Below, piece by piece: positions 25,804-34,287 of a stretch of DNA of 64,000 bases. Source of the DNA: Spirosoma terrae (GTDB lineage Bacteria; Bacteroidota; Bacteroidia; Cytophagales; Spirosomataceae); assembly GCF_010435915.1 (NCBI RefSeq), contig NZ_JAAFZH010000016.1:117484-181483 (forward strand). Reading direction: 5' to 3'. Numbering within the stretch: position 1 is the stretch's first letter; each line of letters starts with the position of its first letter. The notes beneath the pieces are model-generated. The model saw nothing but the letters and a program-made list of their open reading frames with translations, did not search any database and had not been told where the DNA came from. Made by a program: the position numbers and the translations under genes.

Positions 25804-27027
25804 ATGTCTTCGTTATCTATTATTATTATTGGCGGTGGCGCAGCGGGATTTTTTGGCGCAATCACTGCCGCAGAAACATTCCCGACGGCCACCATCACCA
25901 TTCTGGAGAAAAATCGCACAGTTCTCAACAAAGTCCGCATTTCGGGCGGTGGACGCTGCAATGTTACCCACGCTTGTTTTGACAATCGGCAACTCCTGAA
26001 GCAGTATCCCCGTGGCGAAAAAATTCTCCGACCGTTGTTCAATCAATTTGATGCCACAAACACGGTCGAATGGTTTGAAGACAAAGGTGTACCCCTGAAA
26101 ACAGAGGCTGATGGTCGTATGTTTCCCAGTACAAACACGTCCGAAACGATTGTTGACTGCCTGCTCCGAACGGCTCAGCGACTAGGCGTTCAGGTTCGGA
26201 CCAGTTGCGGAGTCAGTACGTTAGAACACAAAGACGGACGCTGGCAACTTCTGCTGTTATCTGGCGAAACTCTATCGGCAGATCGTGTTCTGGTGGCTAC
26301 GGGTGGCCATCCACAACGGTCGGCCTATGGCTGGCTACCGGATCAGGCTGAGGACCTGATTGATCCGGTTCCCTCTCTATTCACATTCAACGTACCAGAT
26401 AGTCCATTCCTATCGCTGGCCGGGGTGTCGGTCCAGGATGCAAAAGTCTACGTAGTGGGTACGAAACAGGAACAGCGCGGCCCTCTGCTCCTGACTCATT
26501 GGGGCTTTAGTGGACCGGCTATTCTGCGCTTATCGGCCTGGGCGGCCCGCGATCTGGCAACCCGCCATTATCAGTTTACACTACGTATCAACTGGGTGCC
26601 CGATCTTTCTGAAAACGATTTACGACTACTCCTGCAAGATTTTCGGCAACAGAACGGACGCAAGCAGGTGGTTTCGCAAAACCCGTGTAAGATTCCATCC
26701 CGGTTATGGACAGCTTTTGCCACTGAATCTGGTATTGAGGAACCACAACGCTGGGCCGACCTGCCCGCCAAATCACTCAACCGATTGATCGAACGATTAA
26801 CAAATAGTCAGTTTAAGGTAGCGGGCAAAAGTACATTCAAAGACGAGTTTGTTACGTGTGGTGGTATAGCGTCGGGTAGTCTGAATCTACAAACGATGGA
26901 AAGTAAGTCGCAGTCAGGGTTGTTCTTTGCGGGCGAAGTAATCGATGTAGATGGAATCACGGGCGGGTTCAACTTCCAAAGTGCCTGGACAACCGGCTAC
27001 GTAGCCGGTAAACACATCGGTCTGTGA
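25804..27027 (+). CDS. NAD(P)/FAD-dependent oxidoreductase, HI0933/BaiN-like
   Basis: A 407-residue flavoprotein. The N-terminal FAD fold is IIIIGGGAAGFFGA, followed by KVRISGGGRCNVTH, the hallmark of the HI0933-like (YhiN/BaiN) group. A GGHPQ(R)SAYG-type segment and the C-terminal FAGEVIDVDGITGGFNFQ complete the family pattern. It is cytoplasmic with an unknown substrate; members of the group reduce or oxidise small molecules, and none is firmly assigned in Bacteroidota. It is divergent from the nuclease gene and has no operon partner. Confidence 0.9.
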   Translation: MSSLSIIIIGGGAAGFFGAITAAETFPTATITILEKNRTVLNKVRISGGGRCNVTHACFDNRQLLKQYPRGEKILRPLFNQFDATNTVEWFEDKGVPLKTEADGRMFPSTNTSETIVDCLLRTAQRLGVQVRTSCGVSTLEHKDGRWQLLLLSGETLSADRVLVATGGHPQRSAYGWLPDQAEDLIDPVPSLFTFNVPDSPFLSLAGVSVQDAKVYVVGTKQEQRGPLLLTHWGFSGPAILRLSAWAARDLATRHYQFTLRINWVPDLSENDLRLLLQDFRQQNGRKQVVSQNPCKIPSRLWTAFATESGIEEPQRWADLPAKSLNRLIERLTNSQFKVAGKSTFKDEFVTCGGIASGSLNLQTMESKSQSGLFFAGEVIDVDGITGGFNFQSAWTTGYVAGKHIGL

Positions 27028-27173
27028 GCGACATACTCGTTTACCGTTCGTGGCCAGTACACTCGTCAACCAGATGACACAGATCAATATTACGTAATTG
27101 TTAACAACCTTAATGATAAATTACTAAATCGTTAAGATCTATTCCCGGCGAATCATAGTTTCTTAACTCATTC

Positions 27174-27181
27174 TACTTTTG
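27174..27181 (+). promoter_or_regulatory. candidate -7 promoter element
   Basis: TACTTTTG fits TAnnTTTG. It overlaps the TTG at 27179 that could otherwise start the next gene, so transcription would begin after that codon; this favours the GTG at 27206 as the start. Confidence 0.45.
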
Positions 27182-27205
27182 CAGCATTGTCATCATTCTG
27201 CATTC

Positions 27206-27994
27206 GTGGATCGCCTTCGTTTCGTTTCATTTCTGGCTATCAGCCTTTTCTGTTACCAATCAACCCGTATTTTTGCACAAACGTCGTTAACACCCTCAAC
27301 TCCCTGGGGAAGCTGGTTAATTGGTACCATTCAAATGCCCGGTGGCCCTCAAAAGTGGGGTGGTTTTGCCGAAATACAGGCACGTAGTAATGGAGTTATG
27401 CAGCAGTTCTTTTATAACGAACTGAAAGGCGGAATCAGCTACGATCTCGACCGCAATTTTACCCTGACGCTGGCAGGCGGCCACTACGCTACCTACGATT
27501 TCAAGGCCTTATCTGACGGTCCTCTAAACACCGAACGCAGGCTCTGGCAACAGCTGATTATTAACCAATATCTGTCCAGACTGAAATTTGAGCATCGATT
27601 CCGCATCGAGCAGCGCTGGTTTACATTCCGCGACGGTAGCCATCCGTTCCGCAACCGGATTCGCTATCGCTTAAATGGCTTTATGCCGTTAAACAAACGT
27701 ACTATTACCGAAAAGACGGCATTCCTGTCAGTTTATGACGAAGTTTTTCTTAATCCGGTCGGTCCCACGTTTGAACGCAATCGTTTTTATGCGGGCCTTG
27801 GTTATCAGGTCGATAAGAACTGGATTATTCAGGTTGGCTGGGTAAACCAGACAAACTACAGCCCGGCAACTTTTGAGAAAGGTGTTTTCACCCCTCAGGC
27901 GGCTTCGGGCAAAAACAATCTGGTGCTGGGATTAACGTATCGAATTAACCGTAAAAGCGCTTCAGTTGAGAAGCTACCCTCCCAGCCTGATTAG
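27206..27994 (+). CDS. DUF2490 outer-membrane beta-barrel protein
   Basis: A 262-residue protein starting at GTG 27206. A TTG further upstream (27179) lies inside a candidate promoter element and is unlikely. The signal peptide (FVSFLAISLFCYQSTRIFAQ) is followed by alternating aromatic and polar strands of a DUF2490 barrel: WGSWLIGTIQM, WGGFAEIQAR, RLKFEHRFRIEQRWF, RNRIRYRLNG, NRFYAGLGYQVDKNW. Members are predicted outer-membrane proteins of unknown transport role in Bacteroidota. No neighbour hints at a substrate. Confidence 0.82.
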   Translation: MDRLRFVSFLAISLFCYQSTRIFAQTSLTPSTPWGSWLIGTIQMPGGPQKWGGFAEIQARSNGVMQQFFYNELKGGISYDLDRNFTLTLAGGHYATYDFKALSDGPLNTERRLWQQLIINQYLSRLKFEHRFRIEQRWFTFRDGSHPFRNRIRYRLNGFMPLNKRTITEKTAFLSVYDEVFLNPVGPTFERNRFYAGLGYQVDKNWIIQVGWVNQTNYSPATFEKGVFTPQAASGKNNLVLGLTYRINRKSASVEKLPSQPD

Positions 27995-28037
27995 AAACGG
28001 TTCGTTCCACCGACGTACTGACTTTCTTCACCAATAA

Positions 28038-28078
28038 TCTGACCAGCCCATCGAAAAGTAAATTATGGGCTAGTCAGA
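28038..28078. terminator. inverted repeat between convergent genes
   Basis: Arms TCTGACCAGCCCAT and ATGGGCTAGTCAGA, 14 bp with one mismatch, around a 13-base AT-rich loop. It lies between gene ends at 27994 and 28093. There is no strong T run, so it is either a weak bidirectional terminator or an mRNA 3' stabiliser. Confidence 0.55.
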
Positions 28079-28092
28079 TCCGTGAAGCTATA

Positions 28093-28887
28093 TTACACAA
28101 TCGCTTTAACAACACCACCATCGACCCGAATGGCGGCCCCATTGGTTGCTGAAGCTAACGGACTGCTCAGGTACACAATCATAGTAGCGACTTCGTCGGT
28201 GCTTGAAAAACGCTGAAGAAGTGAGGTTGGACGAGCCGATTGAAAAAACTCCTGCTGAACCTGTTCGCGGGTTTTGTTTTGCTGCTGGGCCATGCTATTT
28301 ACAAAATCCTCCACACCTTCCGACGCCGTTGGGCCGGGCAATACACTATTAACCGTAACCGCCGTTCCTTTGGTCAGTTCAGCCAGACCGCGCGCTACGG
28401 CCAGTTGGGCTGTTTTGGTTGTGCCGTAGTGAATCATTTCTTCTGGAATCTGCAGAGCCGACTCACTTGATACAAATAAAATACGACCCCAGTTTTTGGC
28501 CAGCATCTGTGGGAAATAATGACGCGCCAACCGGACACCGCTCATAACGTTGACCTCAAAAAACCGGAACCAGTCTTCGTCAGGAATATCGACAAAAGCT
28601 TTCGGCTCAAAAATACCGGCATTGTTGATAAGGATATCAACTTCGGGCACTTTGTCCAGTACGTTATCCACGTCGCTTTTACGGGAAAAATCAACCGCTA
28701 CCCCGCTCACCAACGCATCGGGCAATGTGGCTTTCAACTGCTGAATCGCCGTCTGGATACGTTCGTTGCTACGTCCGGTAATGATTACATTGGCTCCTTC
28801 TTCCAGCAGCTTTCTGGCCGTTGCCAGCCCAATACCAGCTGTCGATCCGGTCACTAATGCGGTTTTGTTTTTGAGTTGTAGATCCAT
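28093..28887 (-). CDS. short-chain dehydrogenase/reductase
   Basis: A 264-residue classical SDR. The cofactor motif TGSTAGIG (14-21), the NNAG strand (INNAGIFEP), the catalytic Ser in FVSSESALQ and Tyr/Lys in IHYGTTKTAQ are all present. The C-terminus VDGGVVKAIV is typical. The loop after the third strand (VDFSRKSDV) suggests NADP or NAD binding without deciding between them. It is a single cytoplasmic gene; its substrate cannot be inferred. A terminator-like inverted repeat lies just past its end. Confidence 0.92.
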   Translation of the reverse strand: MDLQLKNKTALVTGSTAGIGLATARKLLEEGANVIITGRSNERIQTAIQQLKATLPDALVSGVAVDFSRKSDVDNVLDKVPEVDILINNAGIFEPKAFVDIPDEDWFRFFEVNVMSGVRLARHYFPQMLAKNWGRILFVSSESALQIPEEMIHYGTTKTAQLAVARGLAELTKGTAVTVNSVLPGPTASEGVEDFVNSMAQQQNKTREQVQQEFFQSARPTSLLQRFSSTDEVATMIVYLSSPLASATNGAAIRVDGGVVKAIV

Positions 28888-28962
28888 GGCTTTATTAAAA
28901 AATATCGATCATTTTGTGGCTAAACACGTAAAGAACGGGGATTTCTCTGAACGAGTTCGCCC

Positions 28963-29030
28963 GTAGCCTGGACGTCCACGTCCGGGTAGTTGACACTTGA
29001 TATTCCCCCGTACGTGGATGTCCAGGCTAC
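28963..29030. repeat. palindromic repeat (CCTGGACGTCC family), copy 1
   Basis: Arms GTAGCCTGGACGTCCACGT and ACGTGGATGTCCAGGCTAC, 19 bp with one mismatch, around a 30-base centre. It shares the core TAGCCTGGACGTCCAGGCTA with the copy at 41736-41763 and so belongs to a REP-like family. Confidence 0.7.
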
Positions 29031-29123
29031 AAAAGATTTTTAAAAATTTCGGCATCACTACTGACATAGGGGTGTCACTGGTTGGGGTTTATTTTGTAAG
29101 GTAAACCAATAACCGGCACAAGC

Positions 29124-29648
29124 ATGATACCAGCAATCGAAGAAAAAGAAACCCAGACCCTGGCTACGTTGATCAGTGAGTATGTTGCTTATAATGAATG
29201 GGCCAACAAACGGTTAGTCGACTGGTTAGCGAGCAAACCCGCAGCGCTGATGACACTCGAACTGCCATCAAGTTTTCCGGGTATGAAAGGTACTCTGGTA
29301 CACATCTGGGACTGCCAGCGATTTTGGTTAGCCGTTCTACGTCACACTACAATTCCGGCATCGTTTCGGCAGGGATTTGACGGTACGCTGGACGATGTTC
29401 TTACGGGTATTATTGAGCAGTCCGAAGAGTTTACGCGTTACGTAGCATCGCTTACTGACGCCGAGTTGCAGGAAGAAGTCCTGTTTACAACGCCCTGGAT
29501 TGACGGTATCCAGCCACGAATGCACTTTATTATGCACTGTATGAACCATAGTACGTATCATCGCGGGCAGATTATTACCATGGGTCATACGATTGGCTTA
29601 ACCGACGCACCCATGTCCGATTATAGCTTTTATCGACTGATTGGCTGA
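29124..29648 (+). CDS. DinB-family protein
   Basis: A 174-residue four-helix protein of the DinB/YfiT-like metal-binding family. The three metal-binding histidines are seen as H57-type in GTLVHIWDCQRFW, and as a pair in CMNHSTYHRGQI. The start SEYVAYNEWANKRLVDWL is also typical. Such proteins are cytoplasmic thiol-dependent transferases or have no known activity. It lies 56 bp upstream of the AlkZ-like gene in the same direction, but a perfect hairpin separates the two. Confidence 0.9.
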   Translation: MIPAIEEKETQTLATLISEYVAYNEWANKRLVDWLASKPAALMTLELPSSFPGMKGTLVHIWDCQRFWLAVLRHTTIPASFRQGFDGTLDDVLTGIIEQSEEFTRYVASLTDAELQEEVLFTTPWIDGIQPRMHFIMHCMNHSTYHRGQIITMGHTIGLTDAPMSDYSFYRLIG

Positions 29649-29650
29649 TC

Positions 29651-29688
29651 AGGATTGAGGTCTGACCCAAGGGTCAGACCTCAATCCT
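29651..29688. terminator. perfect 18-bp inverted repeat
   Basis: AGGATTGAGGTCTGACCC followed after two A by its exact reverse complement. It starts 3 bp after the DinB stop and ends 17 bp before the next ATG. Without a T run it may work as an attenuator, an RNA-processing hairpin or a protein-binding palindrome. Confidence 0.6.
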
Positions 29689-29704
29689 GTTTACACTACC
29701 TACT

Positions 29705-30778
29705 ATGACAGATTCTTTTATTAGGCAACATCGATTAACCAGCCAGGCAATTCATCAACCGACGTTTAGTAATCCCACCGATGTGGTTGCCTGGTTTGGA
29801 GCTATGCAGGGACAGGATTTTCTGGCCGCCAAATGGGCCGTCGGCCTACGACTTCCCAGCGCCACCGATTTAACAATCGACGCAGCAATAGCTAATCGTT
29901 CCATTATTCGAACGTGGGCGTTACGTGGTACGTTGCATCTACTGGCGGCTTCTGACGTTCGCTGGGTACTCGACTTACTCAGACCACGGCTTCATCGGTT
30001 GTCGGAGAGTTATCTGCGAAAACTTGGCATTAGCATCGCTGATCTGACAACAAGTTATAACGTTATGAGTCAGACGCTGCAAGGACATAGGGAATTAACC
30101 CGCCCGGAATTAACGGACGCCCTTCAGCAAGCCAGGATCAAGCATATCCCGATAAATCTATTGTTATGCCGGGCCGCTTTTGATGGGCTCATCTGTTGCG
30201 GGGTCAGACAAGGGAGCGAGAATACGTATACGCTGCTCGACGAATGGGTACCACCCAGCCCCACCCTGGCAAAAGACGAAGCGCTGGCGGAACTCACCAA
30301 ACGATATTTTATGAGCCACGGACCGGCCACTTTGCAGGATTTTGTCTGGTGGTCAGGGTTGACCGTCGGTGAGGCTAAATCAGGAATTGATGCCGTTCAA
30401 TCACAGCTTACGCAGGAATCAATCAATGGACAAACGTACTGGATGGCAAACCAAAGCCCTGTTACAACTGATCTATCAAGGACCGTTCATTTGCTACCGT
30501 CTTTCGATGAGTATCTGGTGGGTTATAAAGATCGTAGTGCAGCGCTCGGTTCACTTGCTTTTAACCAGGTAAGCAGTGCCGGAAATGGTATTTTCTTTCC
30601 TATCGTTCTGATAAACGGACGAGTTGTTGGTACCTGGAAACGTACGATCAAAAAAGAGACGGTTTCCTTACAAACAAACTTATTTGAGTCTTTGCGTAAC
30701 GAGCATACGCTGGCGCTAACCGACGTATCAAAAAAATTCAGTCGATTTATAGCCAAATCGTTGGTTGTAAGCCCATAA
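29705..30778 (+). CDS. AlkZ-like winged-helix DNA-binding protein (HTH_42)
   Basis: A 357-residue protein of the winged-helix HTH_42 family (PF06224), which includes AlkZ and YcaQ, DNA glycosylases that unhook interstrand crosslinks. The catalytic-type QxQ motif is visible in AMQGQDFLAAKWAVGLRL, with the IIRTWALRGTLHLLAA segment that follows in the family. Further typical parts are YFMSHGPATLQDFVWWSGL and LPSFDEYLVGYKDR. It should act on damaged DNA in the cytoplasm. The exact lesion is not predictable. It follows the DinB gene and may be part of a stress set. Confidence 0.85.
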   Translation: MTDSFIRQHRLTSQAIHQPTFSNPTDVVAWFGAMQGQDFLAAKWAVGLRLPSATDLTIDAAIANRSIIRTWALRGTLHLLAASDVRWVLDLLRPRLHRLSESYLRKLGISIADLTTSYNVMSQTLQGHRELTRPELTDALQQARIKHIPINLLLCRAAFDGLICCGVRQGSENTYTLLDEWVPPSPTLAKDEALAELTKRYFMSHGPATLQDFVWWSGLTVGEAKSGIDAVQSQLTQESINGQTYWMANQSPVTTDLSRTVHLLPSFDEYLVGYKDRSAALGSLAFNQVSSAGNGIFFPIVLINGRVVGTWKRTIKKETVSLQTNLFESLRNEHTLALTDVSKKFSRFIAKSLVVSP

Positions 30779-30900
30779 AGAGTCAGCCAATCGCAGTATC
30801 GAAAAAGTCCAGAGAACGTGCAGGCTACGTAGTTCTTTTAACATTACGTCATCAGAGCCGCTGTTTTTACAGGTAGCCACGCTTTTTATCAGAAGCCGAA

Positions 30901-30908
30901 TATATTTG
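30901..30908 (+). promoter_or_regulatory. candidate -7 promoter element
   Basis: TATATTTG fits TAnnTTTG exactly and ends only 4-7 bp before the two possible ATG starts of the GNAT gene, so the transcript would be leaderless or nearly so. No clear -33 TTTG was found. Confidence 0.4.
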
Positions 30909-30911
30909 TGT

Positions 30912-31448
30912 ATGATGAATCATACGCACATTTCAGTCGCTACGTTAGACGATGTTACGTTGCTCAATACGTTAGTTAACAGCGCTTATCGCGGTGATAG
31001 CTCCCGCAAAGGCTGGACAACCGAAGCCGATCTTCTGGGTGGTATACGTATCAACGAGGAAGGGCTTCGCACCATGCTGCAAAATCCAGCATCCACAATC
31101 CTGAAATTTGAAGTAGATGGCCAGTTGACTGGCTGTGTCTATCTGGAAAAACAACAGAATTCGTTGTATCTGGGGATGCTTACCGTATCGCCGGAGGCTC
31201 AGACAAACGGTATTGGAAAACAATTGCTGTCTGCTGCCGAACAGGTCGCCCTTGACCAACAATGCACGGCAATTACGATGACGGTCATATCTGTTCGGCA
31301 CGAACTCATCGCCTGGTATCAACGTCGGGGCTATCAATCCACTGGCGAAACGAAGCCGTTCCCTACTGACGTTGCCTTTGGCTTACCCAATCAGCCCCTT
31401 GAATTTCTGGTCATGACCAAAAATCTGTCGGTTCCCGCAACAGCCTGA
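30912..31448 (+). CDS. GNAT N-acetyltransferase
   Basis: A 178-residue acetyltransferase. The start is one of two adjacent ATGs (30912, 30915); an upstream TTG lies in a promoter-like element. The acetyl-CoA motif is SPEAQTNGIGKQLLSAAEQ (Q/RxxGxG/A) and the strand before it, LYLGMLTV, is typical. A later YQRRGYQSTGE segment completes the fold. The N-terminal phrase LNTLVNSAYRGDSSRKGW is common in small-molecule GNATs. It is a single gene; its acceptor is unknown. Confidence 0.88.
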   Translation: MMNHTHISVATLDDVTLLNTLVNSAYRGDSSRKGWTTEADLLGGIRINEEGLRTMLQNPASTILKFEVDGQLTGCVYLEKQQNSLYLGMLTVSPEAQTNGIGKQLLSAAEQVALDQQCTAITMTVISVRHELIAWYQRRGYQSTGETKPFPTDVAFGLPNQPLEFLVMTKNLSVPATA

Positions 31449-31502
31449 TTCAACGACTTCATCCTTATTTCTATTAATCGCCCTTTATAAACTTCCTCGA
31501 TT

Positions 31503-32024
31503 ATGCGCTACGTAGTTCTTGCTCTCTTGTCTATCATCATCAACACGCATACCAAGGCCCAGACACTTGAAGAAACAATCAGTAAGATGGGAATTGAGCT
31601 ATACGCGCCCAGCAAATCGTCGGGTAACTATGTCAAAGCATTTCAGTCCGGTAATTTGTTATTCCTGGCCGGACACGTATCGACCCGCGCCGATGGCTCT
31701 TCGTTTACGGGCAAACTAGGCAAAGAGCTGACCCTCGAGCAAGGCTACGAAGCAGCAAGAATAACGGCTATTTCCTTGTTATCGACGATCAAAAATGAGG
31801 TGGGCGAACTTAGTCGGGTTAAACGTATCGTGAAAGTAACAGGGTTTGTCAACTCGACTCCCGACTTCACCGATCAACCCAAGGTCATCAACGGCTGTTC
31901 GGATTTATTGGTTGCCATCTGGGGAGATCGGGGGAAACACGCCCGCTCAGCCGTGGGAATGGCAGCCCTCCCCTCAAACTACGCCGTTGAGATTGAAATG
32001 ATCGTGGAACTGGAGGGGATGTAG
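31503..32024 (+). CDS. exported RidA-family protein
   Basis: A 173-residue RidA/YjgF/YER057c-like protein with an N-terminal signal peptide (RYVVLALLSIIINTHTKAQ), unusual for a family that is usually cytoplasmic and deaminates reactive enamines. The family part begins with PSKSSGNYVKAFQSGNLLFLAGH and continues with RVKRIVKVTGFVNSTPDF and RSAVGMAALP; the Arg in HARSAVG fits the carboxylate-binding position. It is followed at once by a heptamer-rich inverted repeat that fills the gap to the convergent ferredoxin gene. Confidence 0.88.
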   Translation: MRYVVLALLSIIINTHTKAQTLEETISKMGIELYAPSKSSGNYVKAFQSGNLLFLAGHVSTRADGSSFTGKLGKELTLEQGYEAARITAISLLSTIKNEVGELSRVKRIVKVTGFVNSTPDFTDQPKVINGCSDLLVAIWGDRGKHARSAVGMAALPSNYAVEIEMIVELEGM

Positions 32025-32026
32025 GC

Positions 32027-32185
32027 AGTTTATAGTTTATAGTTTATAGTTTATAGTTTTCAGTGGCTGACGCGTCAGCTAGTAGTCTGCGTTAGCTACC
32101 GCTCGGGCGGCCCCGTGAAAACTATAAACTGAAAACTATAAACTATAAACTATAAACTGAAAACCATAAACTATAAACTATAAAC
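32027..32185. repeat. AGTTTAT-heptamer inverted repeat, copy A
   Basis: The left arm is four or more tandem AGTTTAT units and the right arm a series of ATAAACT units with GAAAACT variants, around a centre containing GACGCGTCAGC. It fills the gap between the convergent stops at 32024 and 32186. A shorter relative lies at 45966-46062. Confidence 0.8.
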
Positions 32186-32509
32186 CTACACTCCCTCATC
32201 TCCTCTGATTCTGAAAACTCCGCCTTCCAGCGTTTCGTCTACCCGGAGCTGGCAGGCTAACCGGCTATCGAAGGAGGCATCGGGCAACGTATCGAGCATG
32301 TCCAGCTCAGCATCGCGGGCAGCAGGAAGGGCGTCGGCTCCTTCCAGTACCTGTACGTGACAGGTCGCACACAGGGCCATGCCGCCACAGGTAGCCAAGA
32401 TATTGTACTCTGATGCTTTTAATACTTCCATCAGACTTAGATTGATCCCTTCCGGGATTTCCAGTTGCTGCCGCTCCCCATTGCGATCTTCAATCGTGAA
32501 TCGAATCAT
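32186..32509 (-). CDS. [2Fe-2S] ferredoxin, adrenodoxin type
   Basis: A 107-residue plant/adrenodoxin-type ferredoxin. The cluster ligands are C41, C47, C50 and C86, with CGGMALCATC and SRLACQL. The C-x5-C-x2-C spacing is that of adrenodoxin-type and Isc ferredoxins. It lies 31 bp downstream of a FAD reductase gene in the same direction, so the two probably form an electron-transfer pair. The acceptor of the electrons is not encoded nearby. Its stop directly abuts the heptamer repeat. Confidence 0.92.
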   Translation of the reverse strand: MIRFTIEDRNGERQQLEIPEGINLSLMEVLKASEYNILATCGGMALCATCHVQVLEGADALPAARDAELDMLDTLPDASFDSRLACQLRVDETLEGGVFRIRGDEGV

Positions 32510-32540
32510 ATGTACTACGGGCTTTCGTTTCGCCCAATTG

Positions 32541-33545
32541 TTAAAAAGTAGGAACTCCGTTAACGGTTGTGTATTTGAAACTCAGTTTCTGATTCGGATA
32601 CACGTATTTAAAGGCACTCTGACACATAAGGGCCGCTTCGTGGAATCCGCAAAGAATCAGTTTCAGCTTACCCGGATAGGTGTTTATATCGCCAATGGCA
32701 TAGATACGTTCAACGTTGGTCGAGTAGTCGACGGTATCAACGCTAATGGCCGCTTTATCAATAGTGAGTCCCCAGTCAGCAATGGGTCCCAGCTTTGGCG
32801 TTAGACCAAACAGAGGAATTAGATGATCGGTCTCCAGCGTCGTGACAGTTTTATCTTTTCCGACAATATTAACTTCCTGCACATGTCCAGTACCCCGAAC
32901 ACTCGAAATTGTCGATTGCAGAACTAAATTGATTTTCCCTTCTTTGGCCAGTTCGAAGACCTTTTCGGCCGAATCCGGCGCCCCCCGAAAACTGTCGCTT
33001 CGGTGTACCAATGTTACCTGAGCCGCTACGTTAGCCAGGAAGATAGTCCAGTCGAGGGCCGAATCGCCCCCTCCCGCCAACACAACCCGACGATCGCGCA
33101 ACAGTTCTGGATTCTTGACCATGTAGGCAACCCCTTTCCCTTCAAACTGCTCCAGATTCTGGATTTCGGGTTTACGTGGTTCAAAACAACCTAGGCCTCC
33201 CGCAATAACAACAACCTGACAATGTACCGACGTACCGTCGTTGGTTGTTACGATATACGATCCATCATCCTGCTTATTCAGACTTTCGACCCGTTCGCCC
33301 AGCGTAAATGTTGGATGGAAAGCCGCAATCTGCTCCATCAGATTGTCGACCAGTTCCTGGGCTTTGACCTCCGGATAACCGGGAATATCATAAATTGGCT
33401 TTTGCGGATAAATCTCTGAAAGCTGCCCACCTACCTGTGGCAATGCATCAATCAGGTGACAGCGCATTTTTAACAGACCGGCCTCGAAGACCGCGAATAA
33501 ACCCACCGGTCCCGCGCCAATAATGCAAATATCTGTAGTAATCAT
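32541..33545 (-). CDS. thioredoxin-reductase-like ferredoxin-NAD(P) reductase
   Basis: A 334-residue flavoprotein with FAD motif IIGAGPVGLFA at the N-terminus and NADP motif VVLAGGGDSALDW near the middle. It lacks the CxxC redox pair of thioredoxin reductases, which places it in the TrxR-like ferredoxin-NADP reductase group. The C-terminus YAIGDINTYPGKLKLILCGFHEA is characteristic. It precedes the [2Fe-2S] ferredoxin gene by 31 bp and would reduce it with NADPH. A promoter candidate lies about 94 bp upstream. Confidence 0.92.
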   Translation of the reverse strand: MITTDICIIGAGPVGLFAVFEAGLLKMRCHLIDALPQVGGQLSEIYPQKPIYDIPGYPEVKAQELVDNLMEQIAAFHPTFTLGERVESLNKQDDGSYIVTTNDGTSVHCQVVVIAGGLGCFEPRKPEIQNLEQFEGKGVAYMVKNPELLRDRRVVLAGGGDSALDWTIFLANVAAQVTLVHRSDSFRGAPDSAEKVFELAKEGKINLVLQSTISSVRGTGHVQEVNIVGKDKTVTTLETDHLIPLFGLTPKLGPIADWGLTIDKAAISVDTVDYSTNVERIYAIGDINTYPGKLKLILCGFHEAALMCQSAFKYVYPNQKLSFKYTTVNGVPTF

Positions 33546-33926
33546 AGGGGTAAATCATAAAAACAATGGCGATTCCTGTGTAGTCAGAATCCCTTTGTCG
33601 TCTGCAACAGGAAGTCATCAAAACTCCATGCTACTGAACAAACTTATGGGTGTAAAGGTAGGGCAAGCACCGTATTGTATAGCGAAACAACGGTATGACA
33701 AATCGTAATGAGGGATAAACAGAAGGAATAAAACATGTCCCTATACCCGACTAACAATACCCTAATAACCAATAAATTAAGCCGCTTACACCACTAAATA
33801 AAAAGAGGACTATAAAGTTGTTTTAAGGCTACGCGTTACGTTGTTTTGATAGCCAATGCTTATGTATGTATTGAGTTTTTGGCACTTTCTTTTCGTTAAC
33901 TCCTTACCTTTTTTCACCAAAACGAG
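33546..33926. other. divergent intergenic spacer
   Basis: The spacer holds the promoter candidate at 33639-33666 for the reductase gene. From 33700 on the sequence becomes AT-rich, with a possible -7-like TACCTTTT near 33905 before the monooxygenase-like gene. No gene, RNA or repeat was seen. Confidence 0.5.
33639..33666 (-). promoter_or_regulatory. candidate promoter of the reductase-ferredoxin operon
   Basis: On the minus strand TAAGTTTG (33646-33639) matches the -7 consensus TAnnTTTG, and a TTG 17 bp upstream (33666-33664) fits a -33 element. It lies about 94 bp before the reductase start. Confidence 0.5.
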
Positions 33927-34223
33927 ATGTACGCACGCATCATTCAGGTCCCCCTAAAGCCGGGTACAATTCCACAGGCTATTGAGTACTTTAACAATTC
34001 TGTAGGTCCTGCGCTCAAGGAAATGCACGGTTTTAAAAATAGCCGTTTGTTAACCAATCCAGACACAAACCAGTGTTTGATGGTTACGCTCTGGGAATCA
34101 GAAACGGCGCGTCTTGAAGCCGAAACCAATGGTTTTCTTCAGGGTGTGCTCAAAGACATGGGTAGCTATTTTGCCGAAAAGCCAACCATTGATTATTACC
34201 AGGTAAACGTACAGGTTGTTTAA
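33927..34223 (+). CDS. antibiotic-biosynthesis-monooxygenase-like (ABM) protein
   Basis: A 98-residue ferredoxin-like alpha-beta protein of the ABM or dimeric alpha/beta barrel type. It starts MYARIIQVPLKPGTIPQA; the central strands LMVTLWESETARL and the C-terminal VNVQV are typical. Such small proteins act in quinone oxidation, heme degradation or other reactions, and no catalytic residue decides here. It is a single gene closed by a bidirectional terminator. Confidence 0.75.
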   Translation: MYARIIQVPLKPGTIPQAIEYFNNSVGPALKEMHGFKNSRLLTNPDTNQCLMVTLWESETARLEAETNGFLQGVLKDMGSYFAEKPTIDYYQVNVQVV

Positions 34224-34229
34224 CAAAGC

Positions 34230-34274
34230 AAAGTCCCAGCCAATACCTGTTAATTGTGCATTGGCTGGGACTTT
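34230..34274. terminator. bidirectional terminator
   Basis: Perfect 15-bp arms AAAGTCCCAGCCAAT and ATTGGCTGGGACTTT around a 15-base loop. It lies between stops at 34223 and 34288. Confidence 0.8.
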
Positions 34275-34287
34275 ATTAGGGAACGAA

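Noticed and set aside
32541..33545. Thioredoxin reductase
   Set aside because: The CxxC redox pair is missing and a ferredoxin gene follows, which fits the reductase of that ferredoxin better.
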